Assembly (NCBI GenBank): GCA_028344575.1
Contig: JAOMBO010000002.1
Location: 105,233-169,232 of the forward strand
Length of the DNA: 64,000 nucleotides
Direction: 5' to 3'
Source: Candidatus Nitrosopelagicus sp.
GTDB taxonomy: Archaea; Thermoproteota; Nitrososphaeria; Nitrososphaerales; Nitrosopumilaceae
Both the position numbers and the translations under genes were made by a program. This document shows positions 1-8,317 of this stretch, piece after piece. The first letter of the stretch is position 1. Each line of letters begins with the position of its first letter. The notes below the pieces were generated by a model. It ran no database searches, was not told the origin of the DNA, and was given only the letters and a program-made list of their open reading frames with translations.

Positions 1-333
1 ATTTTAGAACAATCAGGAGTATTCAGTATTGTTTTAGAGATGGTTACAAGTGATGTTACAAAAATTATTACAAAAAATGTCACAGTTCCAACTATAGGAA
101 TTGGTTCAGGCAAGGATTGTGACGGTCAAGTATTAGTTATTCACGATATGCTAGGAATGTTTGAGAAAATAAAGCCAAAATTTGCTAAGAGATATCTGAA
201 TTTATCAGAGGAAATTAGGAATGCAGTTAGTTCATACGTAAAAGATGTAAAAGAAGAGCAATTTCCTGGAGAAGAACATACATTTTCTATGGAAAAAGAC
301 GAGTTAGAAAAGTTGGAGAAAGAAAATGTCTAA
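1..333 (+). CDS. panB: 3-methyl-2-oxobutanoate hydroxymethyltransferase, C-terminal part
   Basis: This is the 3' end of a gene that begins before the window; the frame is open from base 1. The encoded tail contains the PanB signature IGIGSGKDCDGQVLVIHDML. PanB transfers a hydroxymethyl group from methylene-tetrahydrofolate to 2-oxoisovalerate to give ketopantoate, the first committed step towards pantothenate and CoA. Roughly the last 110 residues are present. Its stop overlaps the start of coaBC by 8 bases, so the two are translationally coupled in a CoA operon. A methionine at base 40 lies inside the conserved fold and is not the real start. Confidence 0.93.
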   Translation: MLEQSGVFSIVLEMVTSDVTKIITKNVTVPTIGIGSGKDCDGQVLVIHDMLGMFEKIKPKFAKRYLNLSEEIRNAVSSYVKDVKEEQFPGEEHTFSMEKDELEKLEKENV

Positions 334-1561
334 GAAAGGATTACCACATCCATCACTTGACATTGTAGAAAGTAATGGTACTGAACTTACTGGGAAAAAT
401 ATTGTTCTTTGTGTTGCAGGTTCAGTTGCTGCATACAAGTCAATTGAACTTGCAAGATTATTGATGAGACATGGGGCAAATGTCAAATGTGTTATGTCAA
501 ATGCAAGTACAAAATTAATCAAACCGGATTATATGAAATGGGCTACAGGAAATAATGTAATTACAAAATTAACTGGAGATATGGAACATATTGGATTAGC
601 AGATTACAAAAGGTCTGATTTACTAATAGTATACCCTTCAACTGCAAATACCTTAGGAAAATTAGCAACAGGTATTGATGATACACCAATTTCAACAGTT
701 CTTACAGTTGGATTTGGTTCAAAAATTCCAATAATCATGGGTCTTGCAATGCATCGTTCAATGTATGAAAATGCTGCAGTTAAGAAAAATATGGATTTTC
801 TAAGAAAAAAGATAGATTTTGTATCACCACAAATGATTGAAGGAAAGGCAAAAGCACCAGAACCAGAAGATATGCTATCATTTGTTTTAAAAAAATTTGG
901 AGGTTCAGAAAAATTGCGTGGAAAGAAAGTTTTGATGACTGCAGGCCCGACTATAGAAAAAATAGATTCTGTTCGTATGATAACAAATCAAAGTTCTGGA
1001 AAAACAGGAACATTATTAGCTTCAGAGTTGATTTCAGCAGGAGCAAAAGTCACTTTGGTATATGGTCCAGGAACAAGTGAACCACCAAAAGGTGCTAAAG
1101 TAATTCGAGTAGATTCTGTAGAAGAAATGAATAAAGCAATCAAAGAATGTTTGAAGAAGAAATTTGATATTGCAATAATGGCTGCAGCTGCATCAGACTA
1201 TGTAGTCAAAAATACAATCTCAAATAAAATAAAAAGTGACAAAAAAGAAATTAATGTAAAACTTGTAAAAGCACCGAAGATTATTGATGTCATAAAAAAG
1301 AAACAAAAAGGAATTTTTCTCATTGGTTTCAAGGCTGAAACTGATATTTCTAAAAAGGAATTAGTTAATCGTGCAAAAAAGAAATTAAAAGAATCAAATG
1401 CGGACATGATAATTGCAAATGATATTGGTCATAAGTATAACAAAGATTCAAGTTATAACGAAATTATAATTATAGAATCTAAAAAAATAACAAATATTCC
1501 AAGAACTAAAAAAGAGAGACTTTCTAAAATAATTTGTAAAAACATTGAAAAAAGATTCTAA
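326..1561 (+). CDS. coaBC: Bifunctional phosphopantothenoylcysteine decarboxylase / phosphopantothenate-cysteine ligase
   Basis: CoaBC (Dfp) couples phosphopantothenate to cysteine and decarboxylates the product to phosphopantetheine. The 411-residue length is normal for the fusion. The N-terminal flavoprotein (CoaC) half, about residues 25-185, shows VCVAGSVAAYKS and a PSTANTLGKLATG segment. The C-terminal CoaB half, about residues 200-405, shows GPTIEKIDSVRMITNQSSGK and a lysine-rich KIKSDKK segment. The ATG overlaps the panB stop by 8 bases and has a GGAG-like ribosome site just upstream, which supports this start. Together with panB it supplies CoA. Confidence 0.95.
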   Translation: MSKKGLPHPSLDIVESNGTELTGKNIVLCVAGSVAAYKSIELARLLMRHGANVKCVMSNASTKLIKPDYMKWATGNNVITKLTGDMEHIGLADYKRSDLLIVYPSTANTLGKLATGIDDTPISTVLTVGFGSKIPIIMGLAMHRSMYENAAVKKNMDFLRKKIDFVSPQMIEGKAKAPEPEDMLSFVLKKFGGSEKLRGKKVLMTAGPTIEKIDSVRMITNQSSGKTGTLLASELISAGAKVTLVYGPGTSEPPKGAKVIRVDSVEEMNKAIKECLKKKFDIAIMAAAASDYVVKNTISNKIKSDKKEINVKLVKAPKIIDVIKKKQKGIFLIGFKAETDISKKELVNRAKKKLKESNADMIIANDIGHKYNKDSSYNEIIIIESKKITNIPRTKKERLSKIICKNIEKRF

Positions 1562-2387
1562 AGGTCTAAAATACAAAAAACGTACTATTTCAGTTTGGAA
1601 TGAGGTTGCACCATTTTATCATAAGAGGTGGGCAAAAAATGAAGTTGGACCATTTGGCGTTACAAAGAAACTGTTAGAGTTGTCTAAAATAAAAAAGAAT
1701 GATACAGTTTTAGATCTTGCATGTGGTACAGGGCTTGTTACAAAGAAACTAATCAGAAAAGTTGGAAGTAAAGGTGAAATTTATGCAATAGATTCATCAG
1801 AATCTGCAATTAAAATAGCAAAAAGATGGACAGGTGGTGCTAAAAACCTACATTTCATTAGAGCAGATGCTGAAAAAATTCAATTTAATACAAAATTGGA
1901 TGCAATTACATGTCAATATGCATTATTCTTTTTTCCTAATGAACAGAAAGTATTAAAAAATATGAAAAAGTTTTTGAAGGAAAATGGAACAATTACACTT
2001 GCCGTTCATGGAAAATATAATGTTCCATACTTTGATTGTATTTTAGAATCAGTAAAGAAATTCATTCCAGATTACCTACCAAAATATCCAGAGATGGACA
2101 GATTTGGAACAAAAGAAACCTTTGCAAAGTCAATAAAAAAAGCAGGATTTAGTAAAATTATAGTTAAGAAATTTGTTTTCAAATACAGTCCAGGTACATT
2201 TTCAGAGTATTGGAATAATTATAAAAAACATCTATCAAAACCTCTAAAAGAAAAATTTGAGTCTCTAACAAAATTTCAAAAAGATAATCTCAGAGAGATG
2301 ATTAAAGATAAAACCATAAAATATACTAAAAAAGATGGAAAGATTGTATTTCCATGGGAAGTTCTAGTCTTGACTGCAAAAAAATAG
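1545..2387 (+). CDS. Class I SAM-dependent methyltransferase
   Basis: A 280-residue methyltransferase of the UbiE/Methyltransf_11 type. Motif I reads VLDLACGTGLVTKKL at about residues 55-69, followed by an acidic loop after AIDSS and a motif resembling IRADAEKI. The substrate cannot be read from the sequence; ubiquinone/menaquinone-like names are only family labels. The start is TTG, 17 bases inside the end of coaBC, suggesting cotranscription with the CoA genes. The C-terminal 110 residues are lysine-rich and less conserved. Confidence 0.85.
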   Translation: MKKDSKGLKYKKRTISVWNEVAPFYHKRWAKNEVGPFGVTKKLLELSKIKKNDTVLDLACGTGLVTKKLIRKVGSKGEIYAIDSSESAIKIAKRWTGGAKNLHFIRADAEKIQFNTKLDAITCQYALFFFPNEQKVLKNMKKFLKENGTITLAVHGKYNVPYFDCILESVKKFIPDYLPKYPEMDRFGTKETFAKSIKKAGFSKIIVKKFVFKYSPGTFSEYWNNYKKHLSKPLKEKFESLTKFQKDNLREMIKDKTIKYTKKDGKIVFPWEVLVLTAKK

Positions 2388-2426
2388 TGACATCAGACAT
2401 AAATTCAGATTAAGAATGCATTAAGA

Positions 2427-3497
2427 TTGTTGAAGGTTAGAAGAAAAAGACTCTTAAAAAATTGTAAAGAGATTACAGGTTGTGATATGCTAGTTGCATT
2501 AGAGCCAGAAAATCTATTTTACATGACTGGGTTTTGGGGGGAAGCAATTGGAATTTTAGAAAAGAATGGAAAGACAACCATTATTGCACCAGAACTAGAA
2601 GTCGGTAGGGCAAAAGAAGAAGGAACTGATTGCACAGTAATTCAATCTGATCGTGGCATGAGTTCTTTGTTAACATTGAAGAAATTTCTCAAAGGGAAGG
2701 TCTGTACAGATTGCCAGAATTATTCTGTTATGCAATCATTAAAAAAAACATTTCCAAAAATTAAAAATTCAATTGAACCATTTAACAAATCAAGAGAAAT
2801 TAAAGATGATAATGAAATTAAAATTCTAAAAAAAGCATCTAAAATAATTGATGAAATGTTTGGGATTTGTCAGAAAAAAATTAAAGTAGGACAAAAAGAA
2901 TCAGAACTTCAAGCCATTTTGATGTCATATGCAGTAGAAAATGAAATGTTTGATACAGGATATAGTTCTACATTAAATCCATTAATTATTGCAGGAGGAC
3001 CTAATGGAGCATTACCTCATGCACAGGTTACGGGTAGAAAGTTTAAGAGAAATGAATTGATAGTTGTAGATTTAACATTAAGATACAAAGGTTATGTTTC
3101 AGATGCAACAAGGACATTTGCAATAGGAAAAATTTCTACCGATGAAAAAAATGTTTATGATATTGTTAAACAATCACAAAAAGCGGGATTAAAAGCTGTT
3201 AAACCAAACATAGATTGTAAAAAAATTGATGATGCATGTAGAAAGATTATTGATGAATCAGGTTATGGAAAATATTTTATTCACTCAACTGGACATGGTA
3301 TTGGACTAGATGTACATGAATTACCAACAATTGGTCCAAGAAGTTCTACAAAGTTAGAAAAAAACATGGCAATAACTGTAGAGCCAGGTATTTACATTCC
3401 AAAAAAGTTTGGTGTACGAATTGAAGATTCATTAGTTGTAACACAAAAAAATCCAATTCTTTTGCACAAATTTACAAAAGACTTGTGTGTCGTGTAA
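2427..3497 (+). CDS. M24 family metallopeptidase, Xaa-Pro aminopeptidase/dipeptidase type
   Basis: A 356-residue protein with a creatinase-like N-terminal domain (about 1-125) and a pita-bread M24 domain (about 130-356). The metal ligands of the family are visible: Asp in VVDLTLRYKGYVSDATRTF, His in HSTGHGIGLDVHELP, Glu in VEPGIYIP and Glu in GVRIEDSLVV. It is expected to cleave the first residue from peptides with proline at position two, in the cytoplasm. The start is TTG; no ATG is available upstream in frame. It follows the methyltransferase by 39 bases on the same strand. Confidence 0.9.
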   Translation: MLKVRRKRLLKNCKEITGCDMLVALEPENLFYMTGFWGEAIGILEKNGKTTIIAPELEVGRAKEEGTDCTVIQSDRGMSSLLTLKKFLKGKVCTDCQNYSVMQSLKKTFPKIKNSIEPFNKSREIKDDNEIKILKKASKIIDEMFGICQKKIKVGQKESELQAILMSYAVENEMFDTGYSSTLNPLIIAGGPNGALPHAQVTGRKFKRNELIVVDLTLRYKGYVSDATRTFAIGKISTDEKNVYDIVKQSQKAGLKAVKPNIDCKKIDDACRKIIDESGYGKYFIHSTGHGIGLDVHELPTIGPRSSTKLEKNMAITVEPGIYIPKKFGVRIEDSLVVTQKNPILLHKFTKDLCVV

Positions 3498-3554
3498 TTT
3501 CTGAGGCTAAATAGATCAAAAGAGTTTATGAAGGTGTAGATCGGGAATATAGCT

Positions 3555-3833
3555 GTGCAGAAACAAGAAAACACAACGTACTTGAAAGCAATCACTATTC
3601 GTGATCCTAGTGATTTACATTCAATAAAAGAAGACATCAAAAAAGGAATGGTGCTAATTTTAAGAGTTACACCATTAGCACAATCAGATGTTGAGAAATT
3701 ACGTAAGGTTGTTGAAGAGCTTTATGTTATTGCACGCAATGCAGAAGCAGATATTGCAAGATTAGGAGAAGAAAGAATTATTGTAACTCCACCAAATGTA
3801 AAAATTTGGAAACCAGATTATGATTTAAAATAA
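3555..3833 (+). CDS. sepF: SepF-like cell division protein
   Basis: A 92-residue protein matching the archaeal SepF core (DUF552): IRDPSDLHSIKEDIKKGM, then LILRVTPLAQSDVEKLRKVV and finally ADIARLGEERIIVTPPNVKI. SepF anchors FtsZ to the membrane in FtsZ-using archaea. The usual N-terminal amphipathic membrane-targeting helix is short or absent from this GTG start, so either the true start lies elsewhere or anchoring differs. The gene's end overlaps the convergent aCPSF1 gene by 9 bases. Confidence 0.87.
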   Translation: MQKQENTTYLKAITIRDPSDLHSIKEDIKKGMVLILRVTPLAQSDVEKLRKVVEELYVIARNAEADIARLGEERIIVTPPNVKIWKPDYDLK

Positions 3834-5762
3834 TTTTATAGCTTCTTGAACTTGTGGATAATGAGTTGTAACTCTATACATTCTATTAATTGCTGATGAA
3901 AGATTTTGGGATTTTCTTCTTTCTCCATGATTAACAAGAACTCTACGAAGTTTTGGTCTTAATCTTTGCACATATGACATTAATTGATTATAATCACTAT
4001 GACCGCTAAATCCTTCTAGTTTTTCTGTACCACAATTAATTGAAACAACTTCAACTTTTCCATCTCTACCCATAATTGTTACCTGTCTTGCACCATCCAT
4101 TACCCTTCGTCCTAAAGTTCCATTTACTTGATAAGAGACGAAAAGAATCTTATTTTTTGGGTTTGGTGCAAAGTTTCTGAAGTATTCTAAAACGGGACCA
4201 CCTTCAAGCATTCCAGATGTAGCAATTACAATACATGGTGAATCTTCTCTTAGAGGTTCATCTCGTCCGTCTGCATGTTCAATATTTGTGAAATATTCCG
4301 AATCAAATGGATTATCGTCTGTTTCTAAAATTTTCTGTTTCAGTGATCTCTCAAGATACTCAGGATGTGCTTCATGAATTGCAGTAGCTTCCTGAATCAT
4401 TCCTTCCATGAAGACAGGTGATTCTGTTAATTGACCAGATTTCATATACTTGTCAATAACCATCATCAGTTCTTGTGCACGTCCTACAGCAGGAATTGGA
4501 ATGAGAACTTTTCCACCACCTTTTAGAATTTCATTTACAGATTTGATAAATGCCCCTTCAACTTCTTCTCTTGTTGGTTGAATGTCTTCTTTTGCACCGT
4601 ATGTACTTTCAACTAGTAATGTTTCAACACGTGGAAATCTTGTATCAGCACTTTCTAAAAGCATACTTTTTCCATATTTAATATCACCAGAATAAACAAA
4701 ATTATGATCACCATTACCAATATGAAAGTGACATGATGCAGAACCTAAGATATGACCTGCGTTTGCTAATACAAGTTTGATATCAGGTGAAATATCTGTG
4801 ACAGTTCCATATGAAAGACCGATTGTTTGTCTCATAATTTGATGTACATCTCTTTCTGCATACATTGGTGTTCGTCCTTGTGCACCTGCAACCTTGATTG
4901 CATCTAATTGAATCAAATTCATCATAGGAAGGGTTGGTTCAGTACAATAAATTGGTCCTTTGTACCCATATTTTGTTAATACAGGGAGAAATCCCGTATG
5001 ATCCAAATGGGCATGACCAATTACAATTGCATCTAACTCATCTAATGAAATATTTGCCCAGTCTAAACGAGGAAATGCTTCAGAAGGAGTTCTCGCACCA
5101 GGGTTGATGCCACAATCAATTAGCACCTTACTATCTGGAGTAGTCAAAAGCATACAGGAACGTCCGACCTGTCCAAATCCACCTAATGTTAGTAATGATA
5201 CCTCAGATTTTTGTACTAGTCTAGGTCTAAAGATTTCCTCTCCAACAGATTTTAGTTGTTTTGCTCTTTCTGCAGATGAGATTTTTAATTGATAATTGAT
5301 TGATTTGATTGTGTTAGATGGTTTTGTAGTTGATTTTTTTATTCTTAATCTCCAACCGGTTTGTTCAGTAACTTCCGTATGATTAAATTCTTCTGCATTT
5401 CTTTGACAAAGCCATGGTCTTTTTAGCTCAATTGAAACCTCACCTGTTGCAGTATCAAAAAATGTAGCCTCTAATCCAGCATCATCTGGAACTAAATTAT
5501 CTAAAATTTTTCTTGCATCTTCTTCAGACTTTCGAATTTTTTCATCAGTTCGTATTACAATTCGTTTCTTGATTTGGTTTACTAGATTGGATATGATTTC
5601 ATTATTTTCCATCAAAAAGCGCGGTGTATCAGTATAGAGAGCAATACGAGGACCCTCATAATCAATTTTCGTAACATTTGCATCTTTGGGTATACTTGTC
5701 AGTATGGTCGCCATTATATTCTGGCTAGATTGATCTGCTTGCTGCTGTTGTTTTTTTTGCAA
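3825..5762 (-). CDS. aCPSF1-type beta-CASP ribonuclease, archaeal transcription termination factor
   Basis: A 645-residue protein with N-terminal KH-like RNA-binding domains (about 20-180), a metallo-beta-lactamase core and a beta-CASP insertion. The zinc motif HAHLDH is at residues 250-255, and later motifs include SGDIKYGK, ATSGMLEGGP and the C-terminal GHSD and NHGE segments. In archaea this family (FttA/aCPSF1) cleaves nascent RNA 3' ends at U-rich sites to terminate transcription. The TTG start lies 5 bases after the psmB stop; an in-frame ATG at 5714 would remove a glutamine-rich leader of 16 residues. It is evidently in one operon with psmB. Confidence 0.95.
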   Translation of the reverse strand: MQKKQQQQADQSSQNIMATILTSIPKDANVTKIDYEGPRIALYTDTPRFLMENNEIISNLVNQIKKRIVIRTDEKIRKSEEDARKILDNLVPDDAGLEATFFDTATGEVSIELKRPWLCQRNAEEFNHTEVTEQTGWRLRIKKSTTKPSNTIKSINYQLKISSAERAKQLKSVGEEIFRPRLVQKSEVSLLTLGGFGQVGRSCMLLTTPDSKVLIDCGINPGARTPSEAFPRLDWANISLDELDAIVIGHAHLDHTGFLPVLTKYGYKGPIYCTEPTLPMMNLIQLDAIKVAGAQGRTPMYAERDVHQIMRQTIGLSYGTVTDISPDIKLVLANAGHILGSASCHFHIGNGDHNFVYSGDIKYGKSMLLESADTRFPRVETLLVESTYGAKEDIQPTREEVEGAFIKSVNEILKGGGKVLIPIPAVGRAQELMMVIDKYMKSGQLTESPVFMEGMIQEATAIHEAHPEYLERSLKQKILETDDNPFDSEYFTNIEHADGRDEPLREDSPCIVIATSGMLEGGPVLEYFRNFAPNPKNKILFVSYQVNGTLGRRVMDGARQVTIMGRDGKVEVVSINCGTEKLEGFSGHSDYNQLMSYVQRLRPKLRRVLVNHGERRKSQNLSSAINRMYRVTTHYPQVQEAIKLF

Positions 5763-5767
5763 TTATT

Positions 5768-6400
5768 TTAAAGAGGAAGTACTGCTTTCTTTTGTTCTTC
5801 TGTTAAAAGACGGAATCCATTTTTATCAACCAGTGCTATATTGATTCCATCGCCGGTTCCAATATTTCGTGTTATGGCTGCTTTGACTGCACGTAGTGCA
5901 ACATTTTTTGCATCTTCGAGTGTCAAATCTTTGTGGTATTCTTCTTCTAACAGACCATATGCAACTGGAGAACCACTACCAGTTGTTACATAATTTTTAT
6001 TTTCTACAGAGCCAAACATGTCGATATTAAATAAAGCAGGACCTTTTGCATCAACGCCACCTACTAAGATGTCTGCAATGAATGGATAACCTCTGTTTTG
6101 ATGGAACATTAAAGAGGTTAGTCTTGCTAATGAGTTAACTGGAATAGGTTCTTGATTTTGAATTCTATGTAAATTTGCATGATAACGTAATACATCTACA
6201 ATGTTTTGTGCATCTGCTACACCACCTGCTAAAGTAAGACCAACATGTTGTTCAATTTTTTGAATTTTCATTGTATTGTTATTTGCAATGAAATATCCTG
6301 CGCTTGCTCTCATGTCTGCACATAAGACTACACCGTCTGTAGCCTTGATACCTACAGTGGTTGTTCCGTGTAATATTTTTTCTTCAACATTGTTTGACAT
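5768..6400 (-). CDS. psmB: Proteasome subunit beta
   Basis: The beta subunit of the 20S proteasome. The propeptide MSNNVEEKILHG is followed by the catalytic N-terminal threonine in TTTVGIK, exposed by autocleavage after glycine. The conserved ADMRAS, GGVAD and GTGDGINIALV segments are present. I place the start at the ATG at 6400, because GAGGTT lies 8 bases upstream and a 12-residue propeptide is typical; a longer reading from 6430 adds ten residues of little credibility. The gene is followed 5 bases later by aCPSF1. No alpha subunit lies in this window. Confidence 0.96.
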   Translation of the reverse strand: MSNNVEEKILHGTTTVGIKATDGVVLCADMRASAGYFIANNNTMKIQKIEQHVGLTLAGGVADAQNIVDVLRYHANLHRIQNQEPIPVNSLARLTSLMFHQNRGYPFIADILVGGVDAKGPALFNIDMFGSVENKNYVTTGSGSPVAYGLLEEEYHKDLTLEDAKNVALRAVKAAITRNIGTGDGINIALVDKNGFRLLTEEQKKAVLPL

Positions 6401-6420
6401 AAGTTTAACCTCGTTTTGAG
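6396..6420 (-). promoter_or_regulatory. Shine-Dalgarno site deciding the psmB start
   Basis: On the minus strand GAGGTT lies about 8 bases before the ATG at 6400. It matches the anti-SD at the 3' end of archaeal 16S rRNA and favours this start over the upstream in-frame ATG at 6430. Confidence 0.6.
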
Positions 6421-6474
6421 ATAATATCAATGATATTAGACCCTTTTAAATAACTTTGTCATAGGATCGAAGTA

Positions 6475-7530
6475 TTGAACAAGAAGGTTAAGTCCCACAC
6501 AATGGAGCTTCCAAGACAGATTGTTGTTGGTGAAAAGAACATAGGACAAGTTGGAGAATTTTTACGATCACTTTCTAATCCAAAAAAAGTTTCAATAATT
6601 TCTGGGAAAAATGTAAAGAAAATAATTGGAAAAGAGATCGACAAGTCATTAAAAAATGCAAAAATTTCAGCTGTTTGGCATTTAGCAAAATCAAATCAAG
6701 TAAAAGAAACTGACGTGATACAAAAAAAAGTCAAATTAACAAAAAGTGACATAATCATAGGTTTAGGAGGAGGACGCTCAGTAGATGTTGCAAAATTATG
6801 TGCATTTAATCTAAAAAAACCATTTGTTAGTATACCTACCTCTGCATCACATGACGGTATTGCAAGTCCATTTGTTTCAGTTAGAGGTGAAAAACCACAT
6901 TCGCTGGTTGCAACTGCACCTCTAGGTGTATTTGTTGATTTAGACATAATCAAAAAAGCCCCTAAAAAATTACTGGCAAGTGGATGTGGAGATTTGATGG
7001 CAAAGGTAACTGCAGTTCATGATTGGGAGTTAGGTCGTGATAAGGTAGGAGAATATTATGGAAGATATTCAGCAAACCTTGCTTCAATGAGTGCAGAAAT
7101 ATTAATTGAAAGTGCAGAAAATTTTTCAAAAAATAAAATTGATGTTAGAATAATAGTTGAAGCATTAATCAGTGCAGGAGTTGCATCATGCATTGCAGGA
7201 AGTAGTAGACCTTGTTCAGGTGCAGAACATCTATTTTCACATGCAATTGATCATTTAGAATTTGGAATTGGATTACATGGTGAAAAATGTGGTATAGGTT
7301 CTATAATGATTGCAAAGTTACAAGGACAAAACTGGAAAAAAATTGTAAAAACTTTGAAGAACTCGGGTGCACCAACTACAGCAAAAGAGATTGGATTAAA
7401 ACCAAAGATTTTAGCAAAAGCATTAGTTATCGCACAATCATTACGACCTGAGAGATATACAATACTAAAAGAAGTTAAAATGACTGAAAAAGATGCATTA
7501 AAGCTTGCAAAAAGTACAGGCGTTCTATAA
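6475..7530 (+). CDS. egsA: sn-Glycerol-1-phosphate dehydrogenase
   Basis: The enzyme reduces dihydroxyacetone phosphate to sn-glycerol-1-phosphate and so sets the stereochemistry of archaeal membrane lipids. The 351 residues show the family's nucleotide-binding GLGGGRSVDVAK, the PTSASHDGIASPF segment, GCGDLMAK with the metal-binding Asp, and two zinc histidines in HLFSHAIDH and GLHGEKCGIG. The start is TTG at 6475; the ATG at residue 10 is an alternative and would still leave the fold complete. It is divergent from psmB, with 74 bases between the two preferred starts. The other lipid gene of the window, GGGP synthase, is at 49 kb. Confidence 0.95.
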   Translation: MNKKVKSHTMELPRQIVVGEKNIGQVGEFLRSLSNPKKVSIISGKNVKKIIGKEIDKSLKNAKISAVWHLAKSNQVKETDVIQKKVKLTKSDIIIGLGGGRSVDVAKLCAFNLKKPFVSIPTSASHDGIASPFVSVRGEKPHSLVATAPLGVFVDLDIIKKAPKKLLASGCGDLMAKVTAVHDWELGRDKVGEYYGRYSANLASMSAEILIESAENFSKNKIDVRIIVEALISAGVASCIAGSSRPCSGAEHLFSHAIDHLEFGIGLHGEKCGIGSIMIAKLQGQNWKKIVKTLKNSGAPTTAKEIGLKPKILAKALVIAQSLRPERYTILKEVKMTEKDALKLAKSTGVL

Positions 7531-8286
7531 TTATTTAGATTTTTTTTCAGCAGGTTTTGCTGGTTTGTCTTCTTTTTTGGCTGGTTTGTCTTCTTTTTTG
7601 GCTGTTTTATTTTCGTATGATTCTACAAAATTTACTTTCCCAAGTGATGGAACAAATTTGAACAAGTCCATCTGAGTGAAGTGTTTGATAATTGCTAATC
7701 CATCTGCTCTAAAAATTTCTTCAGGAATTGTGATTTCTACTACATTACCAGTTTTTTTGAAATTGATTTGATCATTTTCTACAGGTAATCTTGATTTTAA
7801 AATTTCAGATATTTTATCATCGTCTGTATCAAGAGATTTTTTTACGTTAACATCATAGATGATTGTTTTTCCTGCAAATCTATGATTGTAATCAATTTGA
7901 ACTCTACCTGAACCGATGAAACGAATAATTCCTTTTTTGTTATCAATTTCTACGGTATCACCTACGGATACTTTTTCTTGATCTTCTCCAAGTTTTCTCA
8001 GAGGAATCATTCTGACTTTGCCTTTGTCTCTTGCACCAAATCCTTTTTCAGCAGAAACTTCGATTGTCTTTTTTTCACCTTCTTTTGTTTCAGGTAAAGC
8101 ATCGTCTAGTCCTTTGAGAACCCATGCTTCTCCAACAGAAACAAGTTTTGGCATATATTTTAGATTAGGATCATGAATTGAATGTTTTTTTGCTTCTTCC
8201 TCATTTGTGCTTTCAAAAACTTCTCCGCTATCTTTGATCTTAGCAGTATAATCAAGTAAAATTAATTGTCCTTTTTTGAATGTCAA
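7531..8286 (-). CDS. FKBP-type peptidyl-prolyl isomerase (SlyD-like, long form)
   Basis: A 251-residue FKBP with the SlyD-type inserted flap: KKGQLILLDYTAKIKDSGEV, the VGEAWVLKGLDDAL segment and an IF domain with FGARDKGKVRMIPL and VQIDYNHRFAGKTI. About 90 residues follow the FKBP/IF core, ending in a lysine-rich tail built from repeated KKEDKPA units. It is expected to act as a cytoplasmic folding catalyst and chaperone. Its stop abuts the stop of egsA with no spacer, and it lies 31 bases downstream of the aminotransferase on the same strand. Confidence 0.92.
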   Translation of the reverse strand: MTFKKGQLILLDYTAKIKDSGEVFESTNEEEAKKHSIHDPNLKYMPKLVSVGEAWVLKGLDDALPETKEGEKKTIEVSAEKGFGARDKGKVRMIPLRKLGEDQEKVSVGDTVEIDNKKGIIRFIGSGRVQIDYNHRFAGKTIIYDVNVKKSLDTDDDKISEILKSRLPVENDQINFKKTGNVVEITIPEEIFRADGLAIIKHFTQMDLFKFVPSLGKVNFVESYENKTAKKEDKPAKKEDKPAKPAEKKSK

Positions 8287-8317
8287 CGTTGTCGATTTTG
8301 AATTTCCTTATATTAAG

